Of a stretch of 64,000 nucleotides of DNA, positions 56,298 to 64,000 are shown piece by piece; position 1 is the first letter of the stretch; the number at the start of each line of letters is the position of its first letter. The notes below the pieces were generated by a model. That model was not told where the DNA came from and ran no database searches. It was given only the letters and a program-made list of their open reading frames with translations. The position numbers and the translations under genes are program-made. Location of the stretch: contig NZ_RPEN01000154.1 in assembly GCF_003991405.1 (NCBI RefSeq), positions 124,001 through 188,000 on the forward strand. The letters are read 5' to 3'. The DNA comes from Pseudorhodobacter sp. E13 (GTDB lineage Bacteria > Pseudomonadota > Alphaproteobacteria > Rhodobacterales > Rhodobacteraceae).

Positions 56298-56349
56298 TTT
56301 TCAGGCCTCAAAGTTTTTATTCCGCACATAAAAGCAACCACATGCCTAA

Positions 56350-56811
<462 letters not shown>

Positions 56812-56871
56812 GACCCGCGGCACCGGGGGCGACCCCGTGCCAAACGATGCTTTAGCAGAAGGAATGACCAT

Positions 56872-58281
56872 ATGAGTCAGGTCAAAGACGCCCTGAAACT
56901 GATGAAAGACGAGGAAGTCGAATATGTCGACGTCCGCTTTACCGACCCCAAAGGCAAGCTTCAGCACGTGACGCTGGTGGCTGACCTTGTAGACGAGGAC
57001 TTCTTCGAAGAAGGCTTCATGTTCGATGGCTCCTCCATCGCGGGTTGGAAGTCGATTGACCAGTCGGATATGAAACTGATCCCCGATGCGGGTTCGGTCT
57101 ATATCGACCCCTTCTATGCCGAAAAAACCATGTGCGTGCATTGCAACGTGGTGGAGCCCGATACCGGCGAAGCCTATTCCCGCGACCCGCGCGGCACGGC
57201 AGCCAAGGCAGAGGCCTATCTGAAAGCCTCGGGCATTGGTGATACGTCCTATTTCGGCCCGGAAGCAGAATTCTTCCTATTCGACGATGTGCGCTATTCC
57301 GTGACCCCGCAGAAAGTGGCGTTCTCCATTGATGCCGAAGCGGCAGCCTGGAACACCGATGCGGAATTCGAAGGCGGCAACCTTGCCCACCGCGCAGCCC
57401 ATAAGGGCGGCTATTTCCCGGTGAACCCGGTGGATGAGGCACAGGACATTCGCGGCGAAATGCTGTCCACCATGAAGCGTATGGGCATCAAGGTTGACAA
57501 GCATCACCACGAAGTGGCGACCTGCCAGCACGAGCTTGGGATGATCTTTGGCGGTCTGGTCGAACAGGCTGACAACATCCAGAAGTATAAGTATGTCATC
57601 CACAACGTGGCCCATGCTTACGGCAAGACCGTGACCTTCATGCCGAAACCCATGAAAGGCGACAACGGCTCGGGGATGCATGTGAACATGTCGATCTGGA
57701 AAGACGGCAAGCCTTTGTTCGCTGGCGACAAATACGCCGACCTGTCTCAGGAAGCGCTGTATTTCATCGGCGGTATCCTGAAGCACGCGAAATCCTTGAA
57801 CGCGCTGACCAACCCGTCCACCAACAGCTACAAGCGTCTGATCCCCGGCTTTGAAGCCCCGGTTCTGCGCGCCTATTCCGCGCGCAACCGCTCGGGCTGC
57901 GTTCGTATTCCGTGGACGGAATCGCCGAAAGCCAAGCGCGTGGAGGCACGTTTCCCCGATCCGGCAGCGAACCCCTATCTGGCCTTTGCAGCCTTGCTGA
58001 TGGCTGGCCTTGACGGCATCAAGAACAAGATTGATCCGGGCCCGGCGTCCGACAAGGATCTTTACGATCTGCCGCCGGAAGAACTGGCAGCCATCCCGAC
58101 CGTTTGCGGCAGCCTGCGCGAAGCGCTGGAATCGCTGGAAGCAGATCACGACTATCTGCTGGCTGGCGATGTGTTCACCAAGGACCAGTTGGATGGTTAC
58201 ATGGCGCTGAAATGGGAAGAGGTTTATGCCTATGAGCATACGCCCCACCCGATCGAATACGCGATGTATTACTCCTGCTGA
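56872..58281 (+). CDS. glnA: Glutamine synthetase type I
   Basis: 469 residues. Ammonium assimilation: glutamate + NH3 + ATP to glutamine. Motifs include [20 protein letters not shown]-binding [36 protein letters not shown] and the adenylylation-loop region [22 protein letters not shown]. Operon with glnB; terminator follows. Confidence 0.98.
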   Translation: MSQVKDALKLMKDEEVEYVDVRFTDPKGKLQHVTLVADLVDEDFFEEGFMFDGSSIAGWKSIDQSDMKLIPDAGSVYIDPFYAEKTMCVHCNVVEPDTGEAYSRDPRGTAAKAEAYLKASGIGDTSYFGPEAEFFLFDDVRYSVTPQKVAFSIDAEAAAWNTDAEFEGGNLAHRAAHKGGYFPVNPVDEAQDIRGEMLSTMKRMGIKVDKHHHEVATCQHELGMIFGGLVEQADNIQKYKYVIHNVAHAYGKTVTFMPKPMKGDNGSGMHVNMSIWKDGKPLFAGDKYADLSQEALYFIGGILKHAKSLNALTNPSTNSYKRLIPGFEAPVLRAYSARNRSGCVRIPWTESPKAKRVEARFPDPAANPYLAFAALLMAGLDGIKNKIDPGPASDKDLYDLPPEELAAIPTVCGSLREALESLEADHDYLLAGDVFTKDQLDGYMALKWEEVYAYEHTPHPIEYAMYYSC

Positions 58282-58305
58282 TCGCCAAACCTGCGATCTG
58301 GCATC

Positions 58306-58335
58306 AAGGCCGCCCTTCCGGGGGCGGCCTTTTTC
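58306..58335 (+). terminator. Intrinsic terminator of glnBA
   Basis: A 9-bp stem AGGCCGCCC (58307-58315) and GGGCGGCCT (58322-58330), loop TTCCGG, then TTTTC. Confidence 0.88.
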
Positions 58336-58456
58336 GTTACGTTACGTCACCTATTCGTTAACAAATGATGAACCGTTTTTCGCCACATTTTCCACAAATT
58401 TCAGGCTCAGGTTGTTTTTCCAGCGAATGACGCGCCTGAAACGGAAAGGAACGGTC

Positions 58457-58996
58457 ATGCAAGACACGGCAACACTTATTGCGCATATTCTGTTCAAGAA
58501 TGGTGCGATTTTAAATTTTGGCACAGTTTTGCGGAATCTCGATAGCTGTCTGGAGACAGCGTCAAACGGCGCCTATTCATTGGTATGGGACAGCGAAGAG
58601 GTGATGGTGGCGCAATTCGCCCAGACAAAGGTGATCCTTGTGGCGGCCCCCCAAACCGATCTGGGCGCAGGCTTTACCCTGACCATCGCGGTCAGCCCAA
58701 AGGATGCCGATGCGGTCGCCGACCCTGCTCTGGCCCGGTTTCATAAACATCTCGCGCTCGACCTCGTTCAGCTTTTCAATGAACCCGCGCAAAGCAGCGG
58801 TGTGATGTGGCAACGTGCGGCGGCCCCGATCTCGGTAGAGGCGGTCGAACGCATCGCCGAGGCTTTGGCCGAGCGGTTGACAGACCTGGCCCCCGCGCAG
58901 ACGCCGCTGCTCTCGCAGGCAGCCAGCCTTGAGACGGCCCCGATTTTGCCCGCCTCCGCCTTGGTCTTGCAATCCGCCCCCGCATTGCCCATCTAA
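58457..58996 (+). CDS. Conserved protein of unknown function
   Basis: A 179-residue protein from ATG 58457 (GGAAAGGAACGG upstream; the frame to 58226 lacks support). The N-terminal half (LIAHILFKNGAILNFGTVLR, VWDSEEVMVAQFAQTKVILV) looks alpha/beta; the C-terminal 60 residues are low-complexity and Ala/Pro/Leu-rich. No known domain is recognised. Both this gene and the next begin MQDT behind similar leaders. Confidence 0.65.
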   Translation: MQDTATLIAHILFKNGAILNFGTVLRNLDSCLETASNGAYSLVWDSEEVMVAQFAQTKVILVAAPQTDLGAGFTLTIAVSPKDADAVADPALARFHKHLALDLVQLFNEPAQSSGVMWQRAAAPISVEAVERIAEALAERLTDLAPAQTPLLSQAASLETAPILPASALVLQSAPALPI

Positions 58997-59156
58997 AGGC
59001 GATGGGGTGCAGGCCCCCGCCTCCCGCAGCCGTAAGGCCAAGGTGAAGCCTGTTGTCGACAGACTGTCTTTTCATGGACCCGCTTTCTTGGTCATGCAGA
59101 ACAGCCGTAACGCGGGAAACGATTGCCAGGCGCATGGCCCTTTGAAAGGCACGAAC

Positions 59157-59576
59157 ATGCAAGACACCACAACCCAAACCGCCCTGAAGGCGCAAGCCAA
59201 ACGGCTGCGCAAAGCCTTGGCCGAAACCGGAACCGAGGTCAGCCACAGCCGCGCGCTGGAACTGGTCGCGCAATCCATCGGCGCGCGCAATTGGAATACG
59301 GTTGCCGCCCAGCCACAGCCCAGTCTGCCCACATGGCATATCGGGCAGCGCGTTTCCGGCCATTACCTTGGCCACGCCTTTACCGGGCGCATCCATGCCG
59401 CCTCTGCCCGTTCGGCGGGCTGGCATCGGTTGACGATTGATTTTGACACCCCGGTAGACGTGATCAAATCGGCGCATTTCTCCTCGTTCCGGCGCCGGGT
59501 TTCGGCGGTGGTCGGGGCCGATGGCCGCACGGTTGAAAAAACCTCGGACGGCAAGCCGCATCTGGCACTGGTCTGA
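59157..59576 (+). CDS. Small protein with glyoxalase-related helical domain
   Basis: 139 residues. The N-terminal 50 residues (MQDTTTQTALKAQAKRLRKA, HSRALELVAQSIGARNWNT) match the Glyoxalase_8-type 'glyoxalase-related' domain. The rest (YLGHAFTGRIHAASARSAGW, DVIKSAHFSSFRRRVSAVVG) is a beta domain I do not recognise. AAAGGC precedes ATG 59157. It is near but not clearly co-transcribed with the preceding gene (161-nt gap). Confidence 0.75.
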   Translation: MQDTTTQTALKAQAKRLRKALAETGTEVSHSRALELVAQSIGARNWNTVAAQPQPSLPTWHIGQRVSGHYLGHAFTGRIHAASARSAGWHRLTIDFDTPVDVIKSAHFSSFRRRVSAVVGADGRTVEKTSDGKPHLALV

Positions 59577-59585
59577 GCATCTGGT

Positions 59586-59613
59586 TTGCGGCCCTGTTGA
59601 ACCGGGGCCGCAA
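59586..59613. terminator. Weak hairpin between convergent genes
   Basis: Arms TTGCGGCCC (59586-59594) and GGGCCGCAA (59605-59613), 10-nt loop, with no T-tract on either side. It sits between the small protein and the agmatinase-family gene. Confidence 0.4.
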
Positions 59614-59619
59614 CGCCAC

Positions 59620-60573
59620 TTAGCCCGCGCGTTGTGGCACGCCGGGCAGCACGCAAAGCATCTCATACAACAGGTTCGCCCCGATCAGCGCCGTATTGCC
59701 CGATGGATCATAGGGCGGCGACACCTCGACCAGATCACAGCCGACGAGGTTCAAGCCCGCACAACCGCGAATGATTTCAAGTGCTTGAATGGTGGTCAGC
59801 CCGCCGGGTTCCACCGTGCCCGTGCCGGGCGCGAAGGCCGGGTCAAGGCTGTCGATGTCGTAGGTCAGATAGCAAGGCGCATCGCCAATCTTGGCGCGAA
59901 TATCGGCCATCAGCGGGGCCAGCGATCTGTGCCAGCACGCCTCGGCCTGCACCACCGTCCAGCCCTTGTCGCGTGCCCAGTCAAAATCATCCGGGCCATA
60001 GCCGGTGCCGCGCAGCCCGATCTGAAACACCTTGTCATTGATCAGGCAGTCCTCCTCCCATGCGCGGCGGAAGGGGCAACCATGCGCCACCTTTTCCCCG
60101 AACATATGGTCGTTGATATCGGCATGGGCATCGACATGGATCAGCGCGACAGGGCCGTGCCGCTCTTTCATGGCACGCAGGATCGGCCAGCTGAGCGTAT
60201 GGTCGCCACCCAGCGTCAGCGGGATGGTGCCATGGGCCAGAACCTCGCGGTAATGCGCGGCGATGATCTCGACCGATTTCTTCAGATCAAAGGTGTTGAT
60301 CGGCACATCGCCCAGATCGGCCACTTGCAAATGGTCAAAGGGGGCCGCCCCTGTTGCCATGTTATAGGGGCGCAGCATCCGCGACTCATCCCGGATCTGG
60401 CGCGGCCCCAAGCGTGTGCCGGGCCGGTTGGAGGTGCCGATATCCATGGGAATACCAATGAAAGCCGCATCCAGCCCTTTGGCGTTGGATTGTGTGGGCA
60501 GGCGCAGCATGGTGGCAGGCCCGCCAAAGCGCGGCATCTCATTGCCGCCAAGGGGTTGGTTGAATCTGGTCAT
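59620..60573 (-). CDS. speB: Agmatinase/guanidino-acid hydrolase (ureohydrolase family)
   Basis: A 317-residue ureohydrolase that releases urea from a guanidino compound, with a binuclear metal site. Motifs: LGGDHTLSWP, VDAHADIND and YDIDSLDPAFAPGTGTVEPG, the metal-binding signatures. Agmatinase is the likely role (putrescine synthesis), but the alphaproteobacterial branch also includes guanidinobutyrase and guanidinopropionase, so the substrate is not certain. ATG 60573 has AAAGGA upstream. Confidence 0.88.
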   Translation of the reverse strand: MTRFNQPLGGNEMPRFGGPATMLRLPTQSNAKGLDAAFIGIPMDIGTSNRPGTRLGPRQIRDESRMLRPYNMATGAAPFDHLQVADLGDVPINTFDLKKSVEIIAAHYREVLAHGTIPLTLGGDHTLSWPILRAMKERHGPVALIHVDAHADINDHMFGEKVAHGCPFRRAWEEDCLINDKVFQIGLRGTGYGPDDFDWARDKGWTVVQAEACWHRSLAPLMADIRAKIGDAPCYLTYDIDSLDPAFAPGTGTVEPGGLTTIQALEIIRGCAGLNLVGCDLVEVSPPYDPSGNTALIGANLLYEMLCVLPGVPQRAG

Positions 60574-60656
60574 GGGGGTCCTTTGCCGCTGGTGTCACGC
60601 ATGGGTCCAAGCTGTGACACCGCGCGGGCAAAGGCAATCCACTTCCGAGCGGCGGC

Positions 60657-61658
60657 TCAGGCTGTGGCGGCGTTGGTTTTGGCTGCCAAGCCGCCCTTGG
60701 TCCAGGCTTGCAACACTTTCAACGCGATGGCAGGCACGATCCCGATGGCCGCAATCAGGCAGGCAAGCCCGGCCCAAAGCCAAATCCCCTGCCCGCCCGC
60801 CGCACCCGCCAGCCCCAATAGCAAACTGGTATAGGCCGCCAGCGGAAAGGTGAACGCGCCCCAAAGCGCCGAAAAGCCTGACCCGGTGATCCATTTCGCC
60901 GTGACCAGCAGCGCCCCCAGAATGGCCGCCCCCAGCAGCCCCGCCGCCACTGCAAGCCCATGCAGGCCCAAAGCCAGCGCCACGGTGCCAAACAGGCTTG
61001 CCGGGGCAAGGTGAATGGCCAGCAACGGGCGCAAGGGCGCAGGCGGTATCCGCTTGATCAATTGCACAAGGCTTACGCCCCAGATCACCGCCGCAATCGC
61101 CATGGTGGCGATCAGGATCATGCCGGCAAGCGACGTATACCCCAAAGGTGCCGCCGTCACCGCCGCCAGAATGAAGCCCACGAAGTTCAGATGCCAAACC
61201 GGGGTGACATGCCGCCCCTCCTCCGGGCCGCGGCGCAGCGCCAGAATGATCAATCCCGCCAAGACCAGATGCAGCCCCAATCCGGCAAACATCAGGGCCG
61301 AGGCCAAGGCGGTGGAATAGGGCAGCACCGTGGTTGAAAACAGAAACAACCCCAGCGACATCGCAGCCAAGCCCGCCCGCCCCGGCAGGATTGCCAGATC
61401 CTCCATGATCACACCGGGCCGCTGCGACAGTTTCAGCGCATAGCCAAGAACCGCAAAAATCCACAGCAGGCTGATCGCGCCCAAGGCGATTTCAGCAATC
61501 GCAACCGGATAGCCAATCACATCCGCCCCGCGCCGCAAGGCCAGTCCAAGGCCGAACAACCCCATGATCACCGGAAACACCGCAGGCGGCATGCGTTGAA
61601 ACGGCTTCAGCTTGACGGGCGGAAATTCGGGGGCGGGGAAAATCGGCGGGCGTTTCAT
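60657..61658 (-). CDS. TehA/SLAC1-type (TDT) membrane transporter
   Basis: A 333-residue hydrophobic protein with about ten transmembrane helices. The N-terminus is Pro-rich (FPAPEFPPVKLKPFQRMPPA), followed by the SLAC1/TehA helix pattern (FPVIMGLFGLGLALRRGADV, TPVWHLNFVGFILAAVTAAP). Members are tellurite-resistance or anion-channel proteins. The start is ATG 61658 (AAGGA upstream); a TTG two codons earlier was rejected. It lies behind speB on the same strand with an 83-nt gap. Confidence 0.85.
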   Translation of the reverse strand: MKRPPIFPAPEFPPVKLKPFQRMPPAVFPVIMGLFGLGLALRRGADVIGYPVAIAEIALGAISLLWIFAVLGYALKLSQRPGVIMEDLAILPGRAGLAAMSLGLFLFSTTVLPYSTALASALMFAGLGLHLVLAGLIILALRRGPEEGRHVTPVWHLNFVGFILAAVTAAPLGYTSLAGMILIATMAIAAVIWGVSLVQLIKRIPPAPLRPLLAIHLAPASLFGTVALALGLHGLAVAAGLLGAAILGALLVTAKWITGSGFSALWGAFTFPLAAYTSLLLGLAGAAGGQGIWLWAGLACLIAAIGIVPAIALKVLQAWTKGGLAAKTNAATA

Positions 61659-61709
61659 CGGCAATCCTTGCTGCTGCTGCGCCCTGTCTAATTCAATCCT
61701 GCGAATATT

Positions 61710-62717
61710 TCAGCGCGGCGCGTTGTCACCTGTGGTCTGCGGGATCGCAGCACTTTGGTCAAGAACCATCGCCCGAGGCTTGTCCATGGCAATGGCGGCG
61801 CGCGGGGGCTCGATGCCCCCCAAGCCGCCTGCCCCCTGTTGGCGCACGTGCCGCAGGGGCGGCAAGACAAGGCAACTCGCCCCCATGGCTTGCACCTTCG
61901 CCCCAGTGCCCAGTTTGAACCGCGCCAAGGCCGCGCCTTGCCCGCTGTCGACATCGCCAAGGTCCACCTGCTGCACCCCGCGCGCGCGCAGCGCCAGCAT
62001 CGCCTGCCACAACAGCGGCCCATGCGCAAAGGCCGCGCGGCCCCGCGCACTCGCCCAGCCCAGAAAGTAGCTTGCACTTGGCCCGTGGATCAAAAACACC
62101 ATCCCCGCCTGCAACGCCCCTTCGGCATGCCAGCCAAGCGCCAGGCTTTGCCCCGGCCAATGCAGCGCCAAGGCGCCTGGCAGGTTGCGATAGCCCCGCG
62201 CGTGCCGTTGCGCCGCCTCCTGCGCGATCATGTGTTCAAGCGCCGCGCCGCGCAGGGGTTTGGGCCGCACCTGCGCCTCGGCCTTGCGCAAACGGTTGCG
62301 CCATTTGCCATGCAAGCCTTGCCGCACCACCGCCGCCTCCTCGCGTATCTGCCAAAGCGCACGGCTGCGCCCGGTGATCAGCGGGATAAGCCCCCAACCC
62401 GCCAGCGGCATATCGGGTGTTGCGATGGTAGCCCCCGGATGGCAGGCCAAGCCCCGCAAAGCACAGCGCTTGTCGGCCTCTGTCGCATCCTCCAGCCAGA
62501 TCGGGCCTTGGTTGATCAGCCGCAGCCCGCGCCGCTGCATCACCTGCACCAATGCCACCTCACGCCCGGCATGGCGCAGCACGGCGCGGCGGGGTGTGGC
62601 CCCCAGCCGGTGCATCGCGGCCCCATAGTCCCAGCTTTGCCGCAACGGAAGGTCACGCAGGCCCGCAACCCGCGCCTGCCAACCCGCCTCGTCAATCTGA
62701 TCCCACAGGATATCCAT
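61710..62717 (-). CDS. FemAB/GNAT-like acyltransferase
   Basis: A 335-residue protein with the GNAT/BioF2-like or FemAB-like fold: LRQSWDYGAAMHRLGATPRR at the start, LRLINQGPIW, WRNRLRKAEAQVRPKPLRG, and AGMVFLIHGPSASYFLGWAS with YFLGWAS-like strands. This fold aminoacylates or acylates small molecules, peptidoglycan precursors or peptides. The last about 50 residues (HVRQQGAGGLGGIEPPRAAI) look disordered. Substrate unknown. Confidence 0.72.
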   Translation of the reverse strand: MDILWDQIDEAGWQARVAGLRDLPLRQSWDYGAAMHRLGATPRRAVLRHAGREVALVQVMQRRGLRLINQGPIWLEDATEADKRCALRGLACHPGATIATPDMPLAGWGLIPLITGRSRALWQIREEAAVVRQGLHGKWRNRLRKAEAQVRPKPLRGAALEHMIAQEAAQRHARGYRNLPGALALHWPGQSLALGWHAEGALQAGMVFLIHGPSASYFLGWASARGRAAFAHGPLLWQAMLALRARGVQQVDLGDVDSGQGAALARFKLGTGAKVQAMGASCLVLPPLRHVRQQGAGGLGGIEPPRAAIAMDKPRAMVLDQSAAIPQTTGDNAPR

Positions 62718-62790
62718 GCCTAGTTAAGACAACAGAAACCTGAATCAGCGATTAAGAACGCCCACCCGTTTCGCAAAAAAGGCAAAGGCC

Positions 62791-62910
62791 ATGCAACACA
62801 TCCCCGCCCCGCGCTACACGCTTTGGGTGCCCGCCCTGATCTCGCTTACGCTTAGCGCGGGTTTTCTGCTGGGCTGGGCCCTTATCTCAGCTTTGGCGGT
62901 AATAGAGTGA
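62791..62910 (+). CDS. 39-residue single-helix membrane microprotein (putative)
   Basis: A short frame from ATG 62791 encodes MQHIPAPRYTLWVPALISLT... with one hydrophobic helix (residues about 12-37). AAAAAAGGCAAAGGCC upstream gives a weak ribosome site. It overlaps the 3' end of the ABC ATPase gene by 24 nt on the opposite strand. Too short for confident homology. Confidence 0.4.
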   Translation: MQHIPAPRYTLWVPALISLTLSAGFLLGWALISALAVIE

Positions 62911-63978
62911 TTGGCCCTCGTGGAACAAATGCACCTTCTTGGGGTCCGCCGTCAGCTTCACGACCTTGCGGCGCAAATCGGCGTGGATGCCCGGCAGCTT
63001 GCCCACAACCTGCGCCGCCTCTCCCTGCCGTTTGAAATACAGCAGCGTCACTTCACCCAAGGCTTCGGTGATCTCCACCTCTCCGGTGAAAATCGCCTCG
63101 CCTGTCGTCTCAACCAGATCTTCGGGGCGCACACCGATATTGACCTTCATGCCCAGATCCGGCGTCACCGTCGGAATGGCAGAGCGTGCAATCCCGCCCC
63201 CCTCCAGTTTCACCACGGTTTGCGGCCCGGTTTCCACCACTTCCCCCGCCAAAAGGTTCATCGCGGGTGAGCCGATGAATTGCGCCACAAATTCGTTCTG
63301 TGGCCGTTCATACAGGTCCAGCGGCGTGCCGACCTGGCTGATGCCACCGCCCGCCAGCACCACGATGCGGCTGGCCAGCGTCATTGCCTCCACCTGATCA
63401 TGGGTTACATAGATCATGGTGCGGTCGGCCATCTGCTCTTTCAACTGCGCAATCTCAATCCGTGTGGCCACGCGCAAGGCGGCATCAAGGTTCGACAAGG
63501 GTTCATCGAACAAATAGACCTTGGGGTCGCGCACGATCGACCGCCCGATCGCCACCCGCTGCCGCTGCCCGCCCGACAACGCCTTGGGCAAACGATCCAG
63601 ATAGGGCGTCAATTGCAGAATGTCGGCGGCCTTGGTCACAGCCGCCGCAATCTCATCCTTGGTTTTCTTGGCGATCTTCAGCGCGAATTCCATGTTTTCG
63701 CGCACCGTCATATGCGGGTAAAGCGCATAGGACTGGAACACCATCGCGATGCCGCGCTGCGCCGGGGGCACATCATTGACCACGGTGCCGTCAATTTCCA
63801 AGGTGCCGCCGGTGATCCGCTCCAACCCCGCGATCATGCGCAGCAGGGTGGATTTCCCGCAGCCCGAGGGGCCGACAAACACAATCAGCTCCCCTTTCTG
63901 GATATCAAGGTTGATGTTCGACAGAACCTTCACCTCGCCATAGGCTTTCTCGACATTCGTCAGCTTCAGATCAGCCAT
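62887..63978 (-). CDS. Sugar ABC transporter ATP-binding protein (UgpC/MalK family, AglK-like)
   Basis: A 363-residue ATPase: Walker A GPSGCGKST, Q-loop FQSYALYPHMTV, signature LSGGQRQRVAIGRS, Walker B VYLFDEPLSNLD, H-loop YVTHDQVEAMTL, and a C-terminal TOBE regulatory domain. The form DAALRVATRIEIAQL resembles AglK of alpha-glucoside transporters, with UgpC and SmoK as alternatives. The permease and binding protein genes must lie outside the window. GGGGGG precedes ATG 63978. Confidence 0.92.
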   Translation of the reverse strand: MADLKLTNVEKAYGEVKVLSNINLDIQKGELIVFVGPSGCGKSTLLRMIAGLERITGGTLEIDGTVVNDVPPAQRGIAMVFQSYALYPHMTVRENMEFALKIAKKTKDEIAAAVTKAADILQLTPYLDRLPKALSGGQRQRVAIGRSIVRDPKVYLFDEPLSNLDAALRVATRIEIAQLKEQMADRTMIYVTHDQVEAMTLASRIVVLAGGGISQVGTPLDLYERPQNEFVAQFIGSPAMNLLAGEVVETGPQTVVKLEGGGIARSAIPTVTPDLGMKVNIGVRPEDLVETTGEAIFTGEVEITEALGEVTLLYFKRQGEAAQVVGKLPGIHADLRRKVVKLTADPKKVHLFHEGQSLYYRQS

Positions 63979-64000
63979 CGTCCCCCCCTTTCGTCCTATG

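Overview
The window looks like chromosomal DNA from an alphaproteobacterium of the Rhodobacteraceae (Rhodobacterales). The reasons are the high GC content, a B12-dependent class II ribonucleotide reductase, a pyruvate dehydrogenase E1 beta subunit with its own lipoyl domain, a Mur-like Fur protein, and a complete RcGTA-type gene transfer agent (GTA) cluster next to cysE. The genus cannot be fixed from sequence reading alone. Almost all genes are core metabolism or housekeeping. The accessory parts are one decayed transposase and the GTA.

Layout. 1-1.8 kb: the end of a YHYH-domain protein, an orphan ParA-like ATPase and a broken IS5-family transposase. 1.9-6.3 kb: nrdJ and a long upstream region with two NrdR-box-like palindromes. 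6.3-9.4 kb: two tandem DUF533 paralogues, fur/mur and an EamA transporter. 9.4-18.5 kb: eno, an amino-acid-oxidase-like flavoprotein, rarD, anmK, tyrS, a MAPEG protein, two cyclophilins and pgk. 18.5-24.6 kb: a short-chain dehydrogenase, class I fructose-bisphosphate aldolase, an FtsB-like protein and pdhABC. eno, pgk, the aldolase and pdhABC make this stretch rich in lower glycolysis and entry to the TCA cycle. LacI-type and other palindromes sit before the aldolase and pdhA.

24.7-39.9 kb: cysE, a small conserved gene, then the GTA structural operon on the minus strand, in order gp1 (small terminase), gp2, gp3, gp3.5, gp4, gp5, gp6, gp7, gp8, gp9, gp10, gp10.1, gp11, gp12, gp13, gp14, gp15. 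All reading frames are open and many are coupled by ATGA or TGATG overlaps, so the particle genes look functional. The leader upstream of gp1 holds a candidate promoter, a CtrA-like site and an intrinsic terminator between promoter and gp1. A second terminator plus a larger fold separates the major capsid gene from gp6.

40.0-45.5 kb: mltG, fabF, acpP, a small membrane protein, fabG and fabD (fatty acid synthesis and a lytic transglycosylase). 45.7-49.1 kb: a cytochrome b561-YceI fusion, a small Cys-motif protein, a free YceI and a third EamA-type transporter. 49.5-53.9 kb: rpsF-rpsR-rplI, an HD-domain protein, a putative PD-(D/E)XK protein, trigger factor and tRNA-Leu(TAG). 54.0-64 kb: a Hint-domain protein, the NAD(P)HX repair enzyme, glnB-glnA, two small proteins (one with a glyoxalase-related domain), an agmatinase-family ureohydrolase, a TehA/SLAC1 transporter, a FemAB/GNAT-like protein, a tiny membrane ORF and a MalK/UgpC/AglK-type ABC ATPase.

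No CRISPR array, rRNA or intact insertion sequence was seen. The most interesting items are the GTA leader and its internal terminators, the structured 79-nt element inside the GTA, the dispersed G-rich palindrome family with a conserved tail, the candidate NrdR, CceR-like and pdh operators, and the putative nuclease-fold protein.
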